Source of the DNA: Candidatus Epulonipiscium viviparus
Lineage (GTDB): Bacteria > Bacillota > Clostridia > Lachnospirales > Cellulosilyticaceae
Reading direction: 5' to 3'
DNA: 64,000 nt
Assembly: GCF_030708075.1 (NCBI RefSeq)
Contig: NZ_CP117982.1
Location: forward strand, 1,048,528-1,112,527
Every line of letters starts with the position of its first letter. Positions within the stretch are counted from its first letter, which is position 1. The translations under genes and the position numbers were made by a program. This document shows positions 55,795 to 64,000 of this stretch, one piece after another. The notes beneath the pieces were generated by a model, which was given only the letters and a program-made list of their open reading frames with translations, was not told the DNA's origin and searched no databases.

Positions 55795-57807
55795 TTAAAA
55801 ATCGTCATCATCTTTATATTCTTCATCTTCAGGCGCAATGTCAACCTGTTTCTTAGATAGAATATCTCTAATCAGTTCTTTCGGTTCTTCACCGTCTCTT
55901 ATTTCTTTGATTTTTGCCATATTTTCTTTAAGTTGCTCACTCATTACAAAAACGCTTGTGTTGTCTAAATTTTCGATATCTATTTCTTCACCTTTCATCA
56001 GCTTTCTAAACTCATTACCAGAAATCTTCTCTTTCTTAATAAGGATTTCTGAAGCATGAACTAAGGTATCCATATTTTCTTCCAAAATTCTAACAGACTC
56101 TTTATATGCCTCTTCTACAATTTCGCGAATATACTCATCGATTTTAGTTGCAACATTTTCGCTATAGTTTCTAGTATGATTAAAGTCACGGCCCAAGAAT
56201 ACTTCACCTTGCTCATCACCATATTTAATAGGACCCAGTTCGCTCATACCATATTTTGTAACCATATCTCTAGCAATATGAGTTGCACGCTCTATGTCAT
56301 TTGACGCACCAGTTGTTATATCCTTAAATATCAGATACTCTGCAGCTCTACCTCCCAAAAGTGATACAATTTCATTTACCATTCGTGATCTAGTCATATA
56401 CATCTTATCTTCACTTGGCAAAGACATTGTATATCCTCCAGCAAAGCCCGTTGGAATAATAGAAACACTGTGTACAGAATCTAAATTTTCTAATACCTCA
56501 TGTAATATCGCATGCCCTACTTCATGATATGCAGTAATTTTTTTCTCATTAACTGTTACCAAATTACTTTTCTTTTCGGTTCCTACTGTAATTTTAATAA
56601 ATGCTTTTTGTACTTCATCCATATCTATCGCACGCTTATTATGTCTCGCAGTAAGCAACGCTGCCTCATTCATAAGGTTTGCAAGATCGGCTCCTGTAAA
56701 TCCAGAAGTTGTTCTAGCAATAACCTGAAGATCAATATCTTCATTTAGAGGCTTACCTTTTGCATGCACTTTTAAAATAGCTTCTCTACCTTTAACATCA
56801 GGACGCCCAACTACAACTTGCCTATCAAAGCGACCTGGTCTAAGTAACGCAGGGTCCAAAACATCCGAACGATTTGTCGCTGCCATAACTATTACACCTT
56901 CGTTGATACCAAACCCGTCCATTTCAACAAGCAATTGGTTTAGAGTTTGCTCACGTTCATCGTGCCCACCTCCAAGACCTGCGCCTCTCTTACGTCCGAC
57001 AGCATCAATTTCATCTATAAATACTATAGCTGGAGCATTTTTTTTAGCTTGCTCAAACAAATCTCTTACACGTGACGCACCTACACCTACAAACATTTCC
57101 ACAAAATCGGATCCAGAAATGCTAAAAAATGGCACACCAGCTTCTCCTGCAACAGCCTTAGCAAGAAGCGTCTTACCTGTTCCTGGAGGACCCACAAGCA
57201 ATACTCCACGAGGAATCTTTGCTCCTACTTCTGTGTATTTTGCAGAATTCTTTAAAAAGTCTACAAGTTCTGTTACCTCTTCTTTTTCTTCTTCAAGACC
57301 CGCAACATCTTTAAAAGATATTTTACCCTTTTCATCGATAGACATACGAGCTTTACTTTTTCCAAAGCTCATCATTCTTCCGCCGCCACCGCCTTGCATT
57401 TGCTGTACGAAAAACACCATGATAAAAATAAACATTCCCGCAAGCATTACAATTTGTAATATTGGAAAGAACATACTCGCCTGTTGCTCTGTTGGAACTA
57501 TTCGCATCATTTCTAAATATTCACTTGGCAATGAAAATAAATAGTCATTGAACGATTCACTGTTTAAAGGAAGTGTCGTAACGTTTTGCGCTCCTTGAAG
57601 TTTAAAAGTTACATAAACAATATCTCCTGCCTCTTCTATCACCATCTCACTGACATTTCCCGACTCAATATTTAAAATGAGGTCGCTTAGAGTGAGAGTC
57701 TGTGGTACATTTTGCATAGATGTATTATTTGTTAAAAATATAGCAACAAATAATATACCTATAATGACCAAATAAATTATAAAACTACCTCTTGGTTTCT
57801 TATTCAA
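55795..57807 (-). CDS. ftsH: ATP-dependent zinc metalloprotease FtsH
   Basis: A 670-residue membrane protease. Two N-terminal spans (about 10-27 and 110-132) flank an extracytoplasmic domain. The AAA module has Walker A GPPGTGKT at 206-213, [14 protein letters not shown], and the arginine-finger region. The zinc site is HEVGH at 428-432. The C-terminus is acidic ([10 protein letters not shown]). It extracts and degrades membrane and regulatory proteins. The start is a TTG at 57807, one base after the hpt stop, so translation is probably coupled. The gene order tilS-hpt-ftsH is conserved in Firmicutes. Confidence 0.96.
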   Translation of the reverse strand: MNKKPRGSFIIYLVIIGILFVAIFLTNNTSMQNVPQTLTLSDLILNIESGNVSEMVIEEAGDIVYVTFKLQGAQNVTTLPLNSESFNDYLFSLPSEYLEMMRIVPTEQQASMFFPILQIVMLAGMFIFIMVFFVQQMQGGGGGRMMSFGKSKARMSIDEKGKISFKDVAGLEEEKEEVTELVDFLKNSAKYTEVGAKIPRGVLLVGPPGTGKTLLAKAVAGEAGVPFFSISGSDFVEMFVGVGASRVRDLFEQAKKNAPAIVFIDEIDAVGRKRGAGLGGGHDEREQTLNQLLVEMDGFGINEGVIVMAATNRSDVLDPALLRPGRFDRQVVVGRPDVKGREAILKVHAKGKPLNEDIDLQVIARTTSGFTGADLANLMNEAALLTARHNKRAIDMDEVQKAFIKITVGTEKKSNLVTVNEKKITAYHEVGHAILHEVLENLDSVHSVSIIPTGFAGGYTMSLPSEDKMYMTRSRMVNEIVSLLGGRAAEYLIFKDITTGASNDIERATHIARDMVTKYGMSELGPIKYGDEQGEVFLGRDFNHTRNYSENVATKIDEYIREIVEEAYKESVRILEENMDTLVHASEILIKKEKISGNEFRKLMKGEEIDIENLDNTSVFVMSEQLKENMAKIKEIRDGEEPKELIRDILSKKQVDIAPEDEEYKDDDDF

Positions 57808-57808
57808 G

Positions 57809-58342
57809 TTATATATACTCCCTTCTTACTTTTGCGATATAAGGCAGATTTCTATATTTTTGCTGATAATCTAACCCATATCCCACAACAAATTCATCTG
57901 GAATATTAAAACCTACATAATCTACATTTACCTCTACTTTCCTAGTTTGCGGCTTGTCAAGTAATGTACAAATTTTAATGCTCTTTGGCCCTCTTGCTTC
58001 CAGTATATTCCTTAAATAACTTAAAGTACAACCAGAATCTATTATATCTTCAACGATTATTATATGTTTATCATTTATAGGTTCATCCAGGTCTTTTAAA
58101 ATTTTGATTACACCACTACTCACAACTTCATTTCCATAACTTGAAACGGACATAAAATCCATATTAAGCGGAATACTAATATTTTTTGCAAGTTCTGTCA
58201 TAAACATAACGCCACCTTTTAATACACATAATAGCAAAATTTCTTCCCCTGCATAATCATCTGAAATCTGTTGTCCTATTTCTCGAATGCGTCTTGTAAT
58301 CTCCTCTTCACCAATTAGTTTCTCTATTAGTATATCAGACAT
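57809..58342 (-). CDS. hpt: Hypoxanthine phosphoribosyltransferase
   Basis: A 177-residue purine salvage enzyme that joins hypoxanthine or guanine to [15 protein letters not shown] near residue 40, SVSSYG, and the PRPP loop [14 protein letters not shown] are present, and [17 protein letters not shown] closes the active site. It overlaps the end of tilS by eight bases and is one base from ftsH, so all three are one transcript. AGGAGG lies just before the ATG. Confidence 0.95.
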   Translation of the reverse strand: MSDILIEKLIGEEEITRRIREIGQQISDDYAGEEILLLCVLKGGVMFMTELAKNISIPLNMDFMSVSSYGNEVVSSGVIKILKDLDEPINDKHIIIVEDIIDSGCTLSYLRNILEARGPKSIKICTLLDKPQTRKVEVNVDYVGFNIPDEFVVGYGLDYQQKYRNLPYIAKVRREYI

Positions 58343-59687
58343 GTAAACCTCCTAAAATAATTTTTATCTCCAGTATTTGAGTCGTCTCGTCGGTTATATA
58401 ATAAGCTGTATTTAATCTGTTATAAACACATACCACTTCATTACCATCAACGATTATAGGGATATGATTTCTCATATGAATAGGAATTTTTTCATCAACA
58501 AAAATTTTTTTTAACTTTTTATTACCGATTCTATCCCCATTTTGTTTGCCTCTTACTTTTAAGCCACTTTTTATTCTATCATAATCAATATATTTAGTAT
58601 AGTTATTTGTGGATTTTTTTGAAAATTTGTTAACCAAAGTAAGAGTAATAATATATTTTTCAAAAACATTTTTACCTAAGTGTAGGTCTATTACCGATTG
58701 TTTGCCTCTATCATTTTCTAAATATACTACTAAAGAATATTGTGTTCTAAGAATTTTTACACCTTCTGGAAGATTAATACTTTTGCCACTTTGCTTATTT
58801 ACCAATGAAATGGCAAAATTTAAGTGTGCAGTTGTAATATTATAGGAAAAACCTTTTAAATTGAAGATGACCTGTGCTAGGAGTTTTTTTTGAATATAAG
58901 GCATTTCTACTTTAAACTTCTCTATATTAATTTCATACGAGTCTTCACTTTTTAGTATAATACTATCATATATTTTTTTTGTGTAGGCAGATAAAAATTC
59001 TTCTTCTTCTCTATATAATTTGCTATGTTCAATTAATGTATGCATAATATTGGCGTTTATATTCTTGGTTATATATGGGATCAACGACAGCCTAATCTTA
59101 TTTCTTGTATATATTTCTAAGAAATTTGTGTGATCAGTTTTATACTCTATACCGTGGTGATTACAATAAAATTCTACTTCCTCACGAGTAATACATAAAA
59201 TTGGACGAATAATATTTTCTCGTTTTGCATTTATGCCACTAAGCCCTTTTACATCGCTACCTCGCAAAAACCTCATCAATACAGTTTCTGCTTGATCGTT
59301 TGCGGTATGCGCTGTTGCTATTTTAGTATGTGGAAGTGATTCAAAAAATTCGTATCGTACTTTACGACCTGCTGCTTCACTCGACATTTTTGTCTTTGTT
59401 GCAAGGGCCTCGATATCACATTCCAATACATCACAAATAATTTCTCGCTCCTTGGCATAATTTTTTACAAACTCCATATCTTTTTCTGCGTCTACCCTCA
59501 TTTTATGATTTACATGAGCAATTCTAATCGAAATGTATAAAAAATTTTTATTTCTATATAAGTAATCCAATAACATCATAGAATCTGCTCCACCAGACAC
59601 TGCAACTACTATTTCATCACCTATGTTAATTAAATCATTTCCTTTTATATAGTCTAATATTTTGTTTTCAATAATTTGTATATGCAT
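58335..59687 (-). CDS. tilS: tRNA(Ile)-lysidine synthase
   Basis: A 450-residue enzyme that converts the wobble cytidine of the AUA-reading isoleucine tRNA to lysidine. The PP-loop SGGADS is at residues 31-36, followed by HTANDQAETVLMRFLRGS and the C-terminal TilS domains. The ATG at 59687 has AAAGGA at good distance; a longer frame from 59738 overlaps the previous gene and has no ribosome site. It overlaps hpt by eight bases. Confidence 0.93.
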   Translation of the reverse strand: MHIQIIENKILDYIKGNDLINIGDEIVVAVSGGADSMMLLDYLYRNKNFLYISIRIAHVNHKMRVDAEKDMEFVKNYAKEREIICDVLECDIEALATKTKMSSEAAGRKVRYEFFESLPHTKIATAHTANDQAETVLMRFLRGSDVKGLSGINAKRENIIRPILCITREEVEFYCNHHGIEYKTDHTNFLEIYTRNKIRLSLIPYITKNINANIMHTLIEHSKLYREEEEFLSAYTKKIYDSIILKSEDSYEINIEKFKVEMPYIQKKLLAQVIFNLKGFSYNITTAHLNFAISLVNKQSGKSINLPEGVKILRTQYSLVVYLENDRGKQSVIDLHLGKNVFEKYIITLTLVNKFSKKSTNNYTKYIDYDRIKSGLKVRGKQNGDRIGNKKLKKIFVDEKIPIHMRNHIPIIVDGNEVVCVYNRLNTAYYITDETTQILEIKIILGGLHV

Positions 59688-59724
59688 ACTTTGAGTCCTT
59701 TTCACAATAAAATCAAAACATGTT

Positions 59725-60003
59725 CTATAGCATAACACACATTGTCAAGATAATACACAAGAATAACAAACTTAAGTTGCAGAAAAGTTCAATTCTACGA
59801 TACAACTTATTTTGAGCTTTGAATACTATATCATGTTTTTTATATTCTGTATATCCTCTTAATTTCATGTGCTTTCCAATCAACTCATCGGCATATGCCG
59901 ATAAATTTTGAGTAGACTTTACAATGTGTTTATCTTTAATTCGAAACGTTACGTCTTCATACCAATCACTATTAGTTCCTTTTATATAAATATTTTTTGT
60001 CAT
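59725..60003 (-). CDS. Small protein with C-terminal membrane anchor, unknown function
   Basis: A 92-residue protein with AGAGGA before its ATG. The first 65 residues are polar and charged; the last 22 (LFCNLSLLFLCIILTMCVML region) form one membrane span, so it is a tail-anchored protein facing the cytoplasm. I do not recognise a family. It is the first gene of the tilS-hpt-ftsH transcript, where many Firmicutes have the septum protein DivIC, but DivIC has its span at the N-terminus and a coiled coil, neither of which is seen here. Confidence 0.6.
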   Translation of the reverse strand: MTKNIYIKGTNSDWYEDVTFRIKDKHIVKSTQNLSAYADELIGKHMKLRGYTEYKKHDIVFKAQNKLYRRIELFCNLSLLFLCIILTMCVML

Positions 60004-60051
60004 AAAAAAATTCCTCTAACTTTTTCTAAAGTATTGCCAATTAGAATTAGT

Positions 60052-60080
60052 TGTATACAATTAGTTAAAAACATTCACAA
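60052..60080 (-). promoter_or_regulatory. Promoter of the minus-strand tilS-hpt-ftsH operon
   Basis: On the minus strand TTGTGA, 17 bases, then TATACA. It stands back to back with the rpmE promoter, only six bases away. Confidence 0.5.
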
Positions 60081-60086
60081 TAAGCC

Positions 60087-60115
60087 TTGTAAAATTTTTT
60101 TGGACATGCTATAAT
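60087..60115 (+). promoter_or_regulatory. Promoter of rpmE
   Basis: TTGTAA, 17 bases, then TATAAT preceded by TGC (extended -10). The leader to the rpmE start is about 22 bases. Confidence 0.7.
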
Positions 60116-60143
60116 ATCGTATGTATATGAAAGAGGTGACAAC

Positions 60144-60341
60144 ATGAATGCAGAAATTCAACCAAAATATGAAGAGCTTACAATAACCTGTAACTGTGGC
60201 AACAATTTCCAAACACGTTCTACTAAGGAAAATATTCGTGTAGAAGTTTGCTCGAAATGCCACCCGTTTTATACAGGTAAGCAACGTTCTGCTCAAGCTA
60301 AGGGTAGAATCGATAAGTTCAATAAAAGATACAATGCTTAA
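60144..60341 (+). CDS. rpmE: 50S ribosomal protein L31
   Basis: A 65-residue L31 of the zinc-binding type, with CNCG near residue 18 and [10 protein letters not shown] near residue 37 supplying the four cysteine ligands. The start has a GAGGTG site. It is a single-gene transcript between its own promoter and a terminator. Confidence 0.95.
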   Translation: MNAEIQPKYEELTITCNCGNNFQTRSTKENIRVEVCSKCHPFYTGKQRSAQAKGRIDKFNKRYNA

Positions 60342-60351
60342 TTACCCAAAG

Positions 60352-60381
60352 GAGGTTGAGAACTACTCAGCCTCTTTTTTT
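60352..60381 (+). terminator. Terminator after rpmE
   Basis: GAGGTTGAG and CTCAGCCTC form a nine-pair stem with one G-U pair, followed by seven T. Confidence 0.8.
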
Positions 60382-60435
60382 GAAGCAGCAGTTGGGTAGG
60401 GGTACATACTACCACCTACGAATGGAGGGGAAAAT

Positions 60436-61365
60436 ATGAGAACCGATATAGGAGGTCAAGCCGTAATTGAAGGTGTTATGATGAAGGGGAAAAATTATTA
60501 TTCTGTTGCTGTCCGAAAACTTGATAATTCGATTTCGATAGATACAAAAAAAAGCAGCAGTCTTTTAAATAAACATGCTATCTTTAGAAGTCCTATCATA
60601 CGCGGAATGATCGTATTTGCAGAATCACTAATTGTAGGTACCAAAACTCTCACATATTCTGCAGATGTCTTTGGCGAAGGCGATGAAGAGGAAGAAAGCA
60701 AATTTGAACTCTGGTTGCGCAATAAATTTGGCAAAAAAGGTGAACAATTTTTAATGGGTATGACTCTTGCTTTTTCATTTGCTTTGTCCATCGTCATCTT
60801 TATGCTATTACCTATGTGGCTTAGCCAAATTTTTAGACCTTGGATTTCATCATCATTTGCCTTAAATTTGATAGAAGGTGCAATAAGAATTACAATCTTT
60901 TTAATATATATGAAACTTGTAGCTAATATGAAAGATATAAAAAGAACTTTTGAATATCATGGAGCAGAACATAAAACTATCAATTGTCTCGAGCAGGATA
61001 AAGAACTTACTGTAGAAAATGTTAAAACCTGTACCAGACTTCACAAAAGTTGCGGCACTAGCTTTTTATTTATAGTCATGGTTGTTAGTATCTTAGTATT
61101 TAGCGTATTTACTACCAAAAATATTTGGCTTAGAACAATTGTCAGAATTATCATGGTGCCTGTCATTTCCGGAATTTCATATGAACTTATTAGATGGGCC
61201 AGAAAAAACCCAGATAGTAAATTAGCAAATCTGGTAAGTATACCTGGAATGTGGCTTCAAAAAGAATTTACAACACTTGAACCAGATGATGCACAAATAG
61301 AAGTTGCAATAGCTGCGATTCAAGCAGTAATAGAAAAGGAAGATGCAGCAAATGCCAACAGTTAA
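60436..61365 (+). CDS. DUF1385 family membrane protein (YqhQ-like)
   Basis: A 309-residue membrane protein beginning DIGGQAVIEGVMMKG, the conserved start of the DUF1385 family. FRSPIIRGMIVFAESL, YHGAEHKTINCLE and SCGTSFLFIV are further hallmarks. Four or five spans are predicted. The biochemical role of the family is not known. It is commonly located just before prmC and prfA, as here, and the last 14 bases overlap prmC. Confidence 0.92.
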   Translation: MRTDIGGQAVIEGVMMKGKNYYSVAVRKLDNSISIDTKKSSSLLNKHAIFRSPIIRGMIVFAESLIVGTKTLTYSADVFGEGDEEEESKFELWLRNKFGKKGEQFLMGMTLAFSFALSIVIFMLLPMWLSQIFRPWISSSFALNLIEGAIRITIFLIYMKLVANMKDIKRTFEYHGAEHKTINCLEQDKELTVENVKTCTRLHKSCGTSFLFIVMVVSILVFSVFTTKNIWLRTIVRIIMVPVISGISYELIRWARKNPDSKLANLVSIPGMWLQKEFTTLEPDDAQIEVAIAAIQAVIEKEDAANANS

Positions 61366-62197
61366 AGAAGTACTCGCATACGGAACACAAATACTAAATC
61401 AGAATAAAATAGGGGACGCTACTCGGGATGCACGGCTGTTGCTCATGCATTTGCTTAGCTGCGATCGAGCCACGTTGATTATTAATAATGATAAACTCGT
61501 TGAAGAAGAAATTGTTGCAACATATTTTAAATATATCGATCGTCGCAAAAATCATGAGCCACTTCAATATATCACTCATTATCAAGAATTTATGGGCCTA
61601 CCATTTTATGTAGATCAGAATGTACTAATTCCAAGACAAGATACTGAACTGCTGGTAGAAAAATTGATAGCGTTGCCTTGGAATCACCATCCTATTGGGC
61701 TAGAAATCGGCGTAGGTTCTGGATGTATTTCGGTCTCTTTGCTGCATTATATTAGCAACCTTACAATGGTATGCTCCGATATTTCTCAAGCCGCACTAGA
61801 TATAGCTGCCAAAAACGCATCTATTAACGCTTGCATTCCAAGAATAAAATTTATACACAGTGATCTATTTGCTAATATACCTCAACAAAAGTTCGATTTT
61901 ATAGTTTCCAATCCCCCATATATCCCCAAATGTGAGATGAATCAACTACAACCCGAAGTATTAGATTTTGAACCTGCAGCCGCTCTTACCGATAGTGGAG
62001 ATGGTCTAGCTTTTTATCGTGCTATTGCCACAGAAGCAAAAAAATATGAAATAGGAATACTTGCTTTTGAAATTGGATATAATCAAGGTCCTGATGTTAC
62101 TAAAATTTTAGAAATTGAAGGATACCAGAATATACAACTATTTTATGACTATAATAATAAGCATAGAGTTATCATTGCACAGCAAGGAGAAATTTAA
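61352..62197 (+). CDS. prmC: Peptide chain release factor glutamine methyltransferase
   Basis: A 281-residue methyltransferase that methylates the GGQ glutamine of release factors. The S-adenosylmethionine motif EIGVGSGCISVSLL and the catalytic NPPY (residues 187-190) are present. Two starts are possible: ATG at 61343 sits only two bases from AAAAGGA, and ATG at 61352 sits eleven bases away and is preferred. It overlaps the previous gene and is separated from prfA by a decayed gene. Confidence 0.94.
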   Translation: MPTVKEVLAYGTQILNQNKIGDATRDARLLLMHLLSCDRATLIINNDKLVEEEIVATYFKYIDRRKNHEPLQYITHYQEFMGLPFYVDQNVLIPRQDTELLVEKLIALPWNHHPIGLEIGVGSGCISVSLLHYISNLTMVCSDISQAALDIAAKNASINACIPRIKFIHSDLFANIPQQKFDFIVSNPPYIPKCEMNQLQPEVLDFEPAAALTDSGDGLAFYRAIATEAKKYEIGILAFEIGYNQGPDVTKILEIEGYQNIQLFYDYNNKHRVIIAQQGEI

Positions 62198-62645
62198 ATG
62201 CTACAAAATTTCTTATTTGGCCTAGTTGCCAATCCCCCAACACTTCCCTCAACATTACTACGAATGCCTACCAACTATTTTGCAGATATTCACTCTGCAG
62301 TAGTAGATAAATTGGCTATGGCTGCGGGCAATGAAATCAGATTTTTGGCTACAGGCGATAAAAGTTGGTATCAGGGCAACTTTTATCCAGTAATATACTA
62401 GCCTGTTCAGGCAAACCAATTTTTTGCATTAGCATACTTCCATATTATGGCGAACTCGGAATAGCATCAGATAAAAAATTTGCCTCCACCACTGCCGAAT
62501 ATCGTATATTAATAGGAAAGATATTCTAAAAAATTTAGCTAGCCTAAGCACAGATTTAATTCATCCCAACGATGCAGGAGCAATAGAAATAGGTCGTGAG
62601 CTTGCAGAATTAATGTCACCTTTCATTAAACAAATTGATTATTAA
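62198..62645 (+). pseudogene. Decayed SGNH/GDSL hydrolase
   Basis: The first 67 codons are open from an ATG with AAGGAGA upstream (LQNFLFGLVANPPT to WYQGNFYPVIY), then a stop. Further blocks appear in other frames: KPIFCISILPYYGELGIAS from about 62410, and, up to the stop at 62645, DLIHPNDAGAIEIGRELAEL. The last has the Asp-x-x-His-Pro-Asn active-site block of SGNH esterases. Frameshifts and a lost middle mean it cannot make the enzyme. The short open first part might still be translated. Confidence 0.75.
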
Positions 62646-62657
62646 GGAGTTTTTAAA

Positions 62658-63728
62658 ATGTTCGATCAAATTAAAGAATTAGTTGTAAAATTTGAAAATA
62701 TAAGCGCAAAAGTAAATGAACCTGCAGTAATTGCTGATCAAGTTACTTGGCGTGCACTCATGAAAGAAATTAGTACTCTTTCACCAATTGTAGAAAAATA
62801 TAAAGAATATAAAACAGTTTTAACTGCCATAGATGATTCTTTACTTATGCTAGAAGAGAAATTAGATGATGATATGCTAGCACTTGTCAAAGAAGAACTT
62901 TCCGATAATAAAAAACGAGTAGAACCCTTAGAAGAAGAGCTCAAAATTTTGTTATTGCCAACAGATCCAAACGATGAAAAAAATGTAATTGTTGAAATTC
63001 GTGGCGGAGCTGGTGGTGATGAAGCCGCACTATTTGCTGCAGATTTATATAGAATGTATCATCGCTTTGCAGAACGCTCTAAATGGAAAACCGAGCTTAT
63101 GGATATCAACGAAAATGGGATAGGTGGATTTAAAGAAGCAATCTTCATGTTAAAGGGAGACGGCGCTTATTCTAGACTTAAATATGAAAGTGGAGTTCAT
63201 CGAGTTCAAAGAGTTCCTGATACAGAGTCTAGCGGTAGAATCCACACCTCCACAGTTACTGTTGCTATTATGCCAGAAGCTGAGGATGTAGATGTCGAAG
63301 TCAATCCCAATGATGTCAAAGTTGATGTATTCCGCTCATCTGGAAATGGTGGACAAAGCGTTAATACAACAGACTCTGCTGTCAGGCTTACTCACTTACC
63401 TACTGGGATTGTAGTTTCGTGTCAAGACGAAAAATCTCAACTAAAAAATAAAGATAAGGCTATGAAGGTTCTTAGAGCCAAATTGTACGAACTAGAGCTT
63501 AACAAGCAAAAAGCATTGATTGCAGCAGAAAAAAAATCTCAGGTTGGCACTGGCGATAGAAGTGAGAGAATCAGAACTTATAATTTTCCTCAAGGACGCG
63601 TAACAGATCATAGAGTTGGTCTTACCGTTCATAAATTAGAGCAAGTACTAGACGGAGATTTAGAAGAAATTATTTCTACACTAACAACTTTTGATCAAAC
63701 AGAAAAATTAAAAAATAATGTTGGATAA
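62658..63728 (+). CDS. prfA: Peptide chain release factor 1
   Basis: A 356-residue class I release factor that reads UAA and UAG. The codon-recognition motif is PDT in VQRVPDTES, equal to the P-x-T of RF1, and the peptidyl-transferase motif GGQ is at 231-233 in [15 protein letters not shown]. The start has AAGGAG and a suitable spacing. Its GGQ is the target of PrmC encoded upstream. Confidence 0.97.
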   Translation: MFDQIKELVVKFENISAKVNEPAVIADQVTWRALMKEISTLSPIVEKYKEYKTVLTAIDDSLLMLEEKLDDDMLALVKEELSDNKKRVEPLEEELKILLLPTDPNDEKNVIVEIRGGAGGDEAALFAADLYRMYHRFAERSKWKTELMDINENGIGGFKEAIFMLKGDGAYSRLKYESGVHRVQRVPDTESSGRIHTSTVTVAIMPEAEDVDVEVNPNDVKVDVFRSSGNGGQSVNTTDSAVRLTHLPTGIVVSCQDEKSQLKNKDKAMKVLRAKLYELELNKQKALIAAEKKSQVGTGDRSERIRTYNFPQGRVTDHRVGLTVHKLEQVLDGDLEEIISTLTTFDQTEKLKNNVG

Positions 63729-63737
63729 ATATTCCAG

Positions 63738-63774
63738 GAGGCAATTGCTAAACTAAGCATTGCTTCTTTTTTTT
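63738..63774 (+). terminator. Terminator after prfA
   Basis: GAGGCAATTGCT and AGCATTGCTTC form an imperfect stem (one bulge, one G-U pair) followed by a long T-run. Confidence 0.75.
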
Positions 63775-63861
63775 ACTATAAGTATGATTAAAAAATAAAA
63801 TTTTGTCTAATACTATATTATCTTCAAAATTATTAATTTCACTAATAGAATAGGAGTTATT

Positions 63862-64000
63862 ATGGTAAATTGGACAAAAAATACCAATTCAGCAATACTT
63901 AAATTTCACTCTGAACCAAGTCAAAAAATTATTTATTCATTCGAAAACAATAAACTATTAATTAGCTTGCTACTTGATGAAAAAAAAGATTTGACACCAA
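63862..64000 (+). CDS. Start of an unidentified gene (partial, runs off right edge)
   Basis: From the ATG at 63862, with TAGGAG upstream, the frame stays open for 46 codons to the window end (MVNWTKNTNSAILKFHSEPS onward). It is too short to recognise. The gene-like ribosome site and charged, mixed composition favour a real gene. Confidence 0.5.
   Translation, partial: MVNWTKNTNSAILKFHSEPSQKIIYSFENNKLLISLLLDEKKDLTP

Noticed and set aside
56903-57544. A 213-codon plus-strand frame
   Set aside because: It is antisense to the conserved AAA region of ftsH and only reflects codon bias there.
1-64000. tRNA, rRNA, riboswitch, CRISPR and prophage modules
   Set aside because: I looked for tRNA-like cloverleaves, rRNA segments, cobalamin-type leaders before the hem genes, repeat-spacer arrays and phage structural genes, and saw none that I could support by eye.

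Overview
The window reads as the genome of a low-GC, Gram-positive anaerobe of the Clostridia (Lachnospirales-like). Shine-Dalgarno sites of the AGGAGG type precede nearly every gene, and the genome carries lipoproteins with an LxGC lipobox, an S-layer-homology (SLH) anchored surface enzyme, a DUF1385-prmC-prfA block and a ftsH-hpt-tilS block. The carbohydrate enzymes point to red-algal galactan as food: a GH16 of the beta-agarase/porphyranase type, two cytosolic GH2 beta-galactosidase-like enzymes and several secreted Asp-box propellers. A gut symbiont of an algivorous fish (Epulopiscium-like) would fit. That identity is inference from gene content; no rRNA is present to prove it.

Layout. 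(1) 1-1318: left-edge partial HerA/DUF87-type ATPase on the minus strand. (2) 1466-12908: one co-directional cluster in which two paralogous GH2 enzymes bracket a tetrapyrrole block (hemA, a hemC-cobA-hemD fusion, hemB, hemL). (3) 12905-16484: a zinc-dependent phospholipase C-like protein on the minus strand, then a transaldolase plus split transketolase operon. (4) 16537-32380: three secreted beta-propeller proteins. The last, of 3240 residues, adds GH16, carbohydrate-binding domains, three nearly identical 771-bp Ig/CBM repeats and SLH anchoring. A 159-bp tandem duplication follows it. (5) 32693-41203: a solute-binding lipoprotein, three paralogous small membrane proteins of unknown function, a decayed binding-protein remnant, two tandem binding lipoproteins and two ABC sugar permeases, with no ATPase. 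(6) 41212-44208 minus: a secreted CE1-like esterase and a solitary D12-class adenine methylase. (7) 44468-55627: a DeoR-type regulator divergent from a myo-inositol catabolic operon (iolC, iolJ, iolD, IolI-like, iolB, a second isomerase, iolE, an oxidoreductase and a GPH-family symporter). (8) 55795-64000: core genes ftsH, hpt, tilS, rpmE, DUF1385, prmC, a decayed SGNH hydrolase, prfA and a right-edge partial gene.

How the genes may work together: surface and secreted enzymes would cut algal galactans and remove esters. ABC importers would take up oligosaccharides, and the cytosolic GH2 enzymes would release galactose or related sugars for the transaldolase/transketolase reactions. The iol operon would convert inositol or an inositol-like polyol to dihydroxyacetone phosphate and malonate semialdehyde. 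Its regulation is unusually legible: back-to-back promoters, a palindrome lying on the iolC promoter, and a regulator whose start codon appears to be non-canonical.
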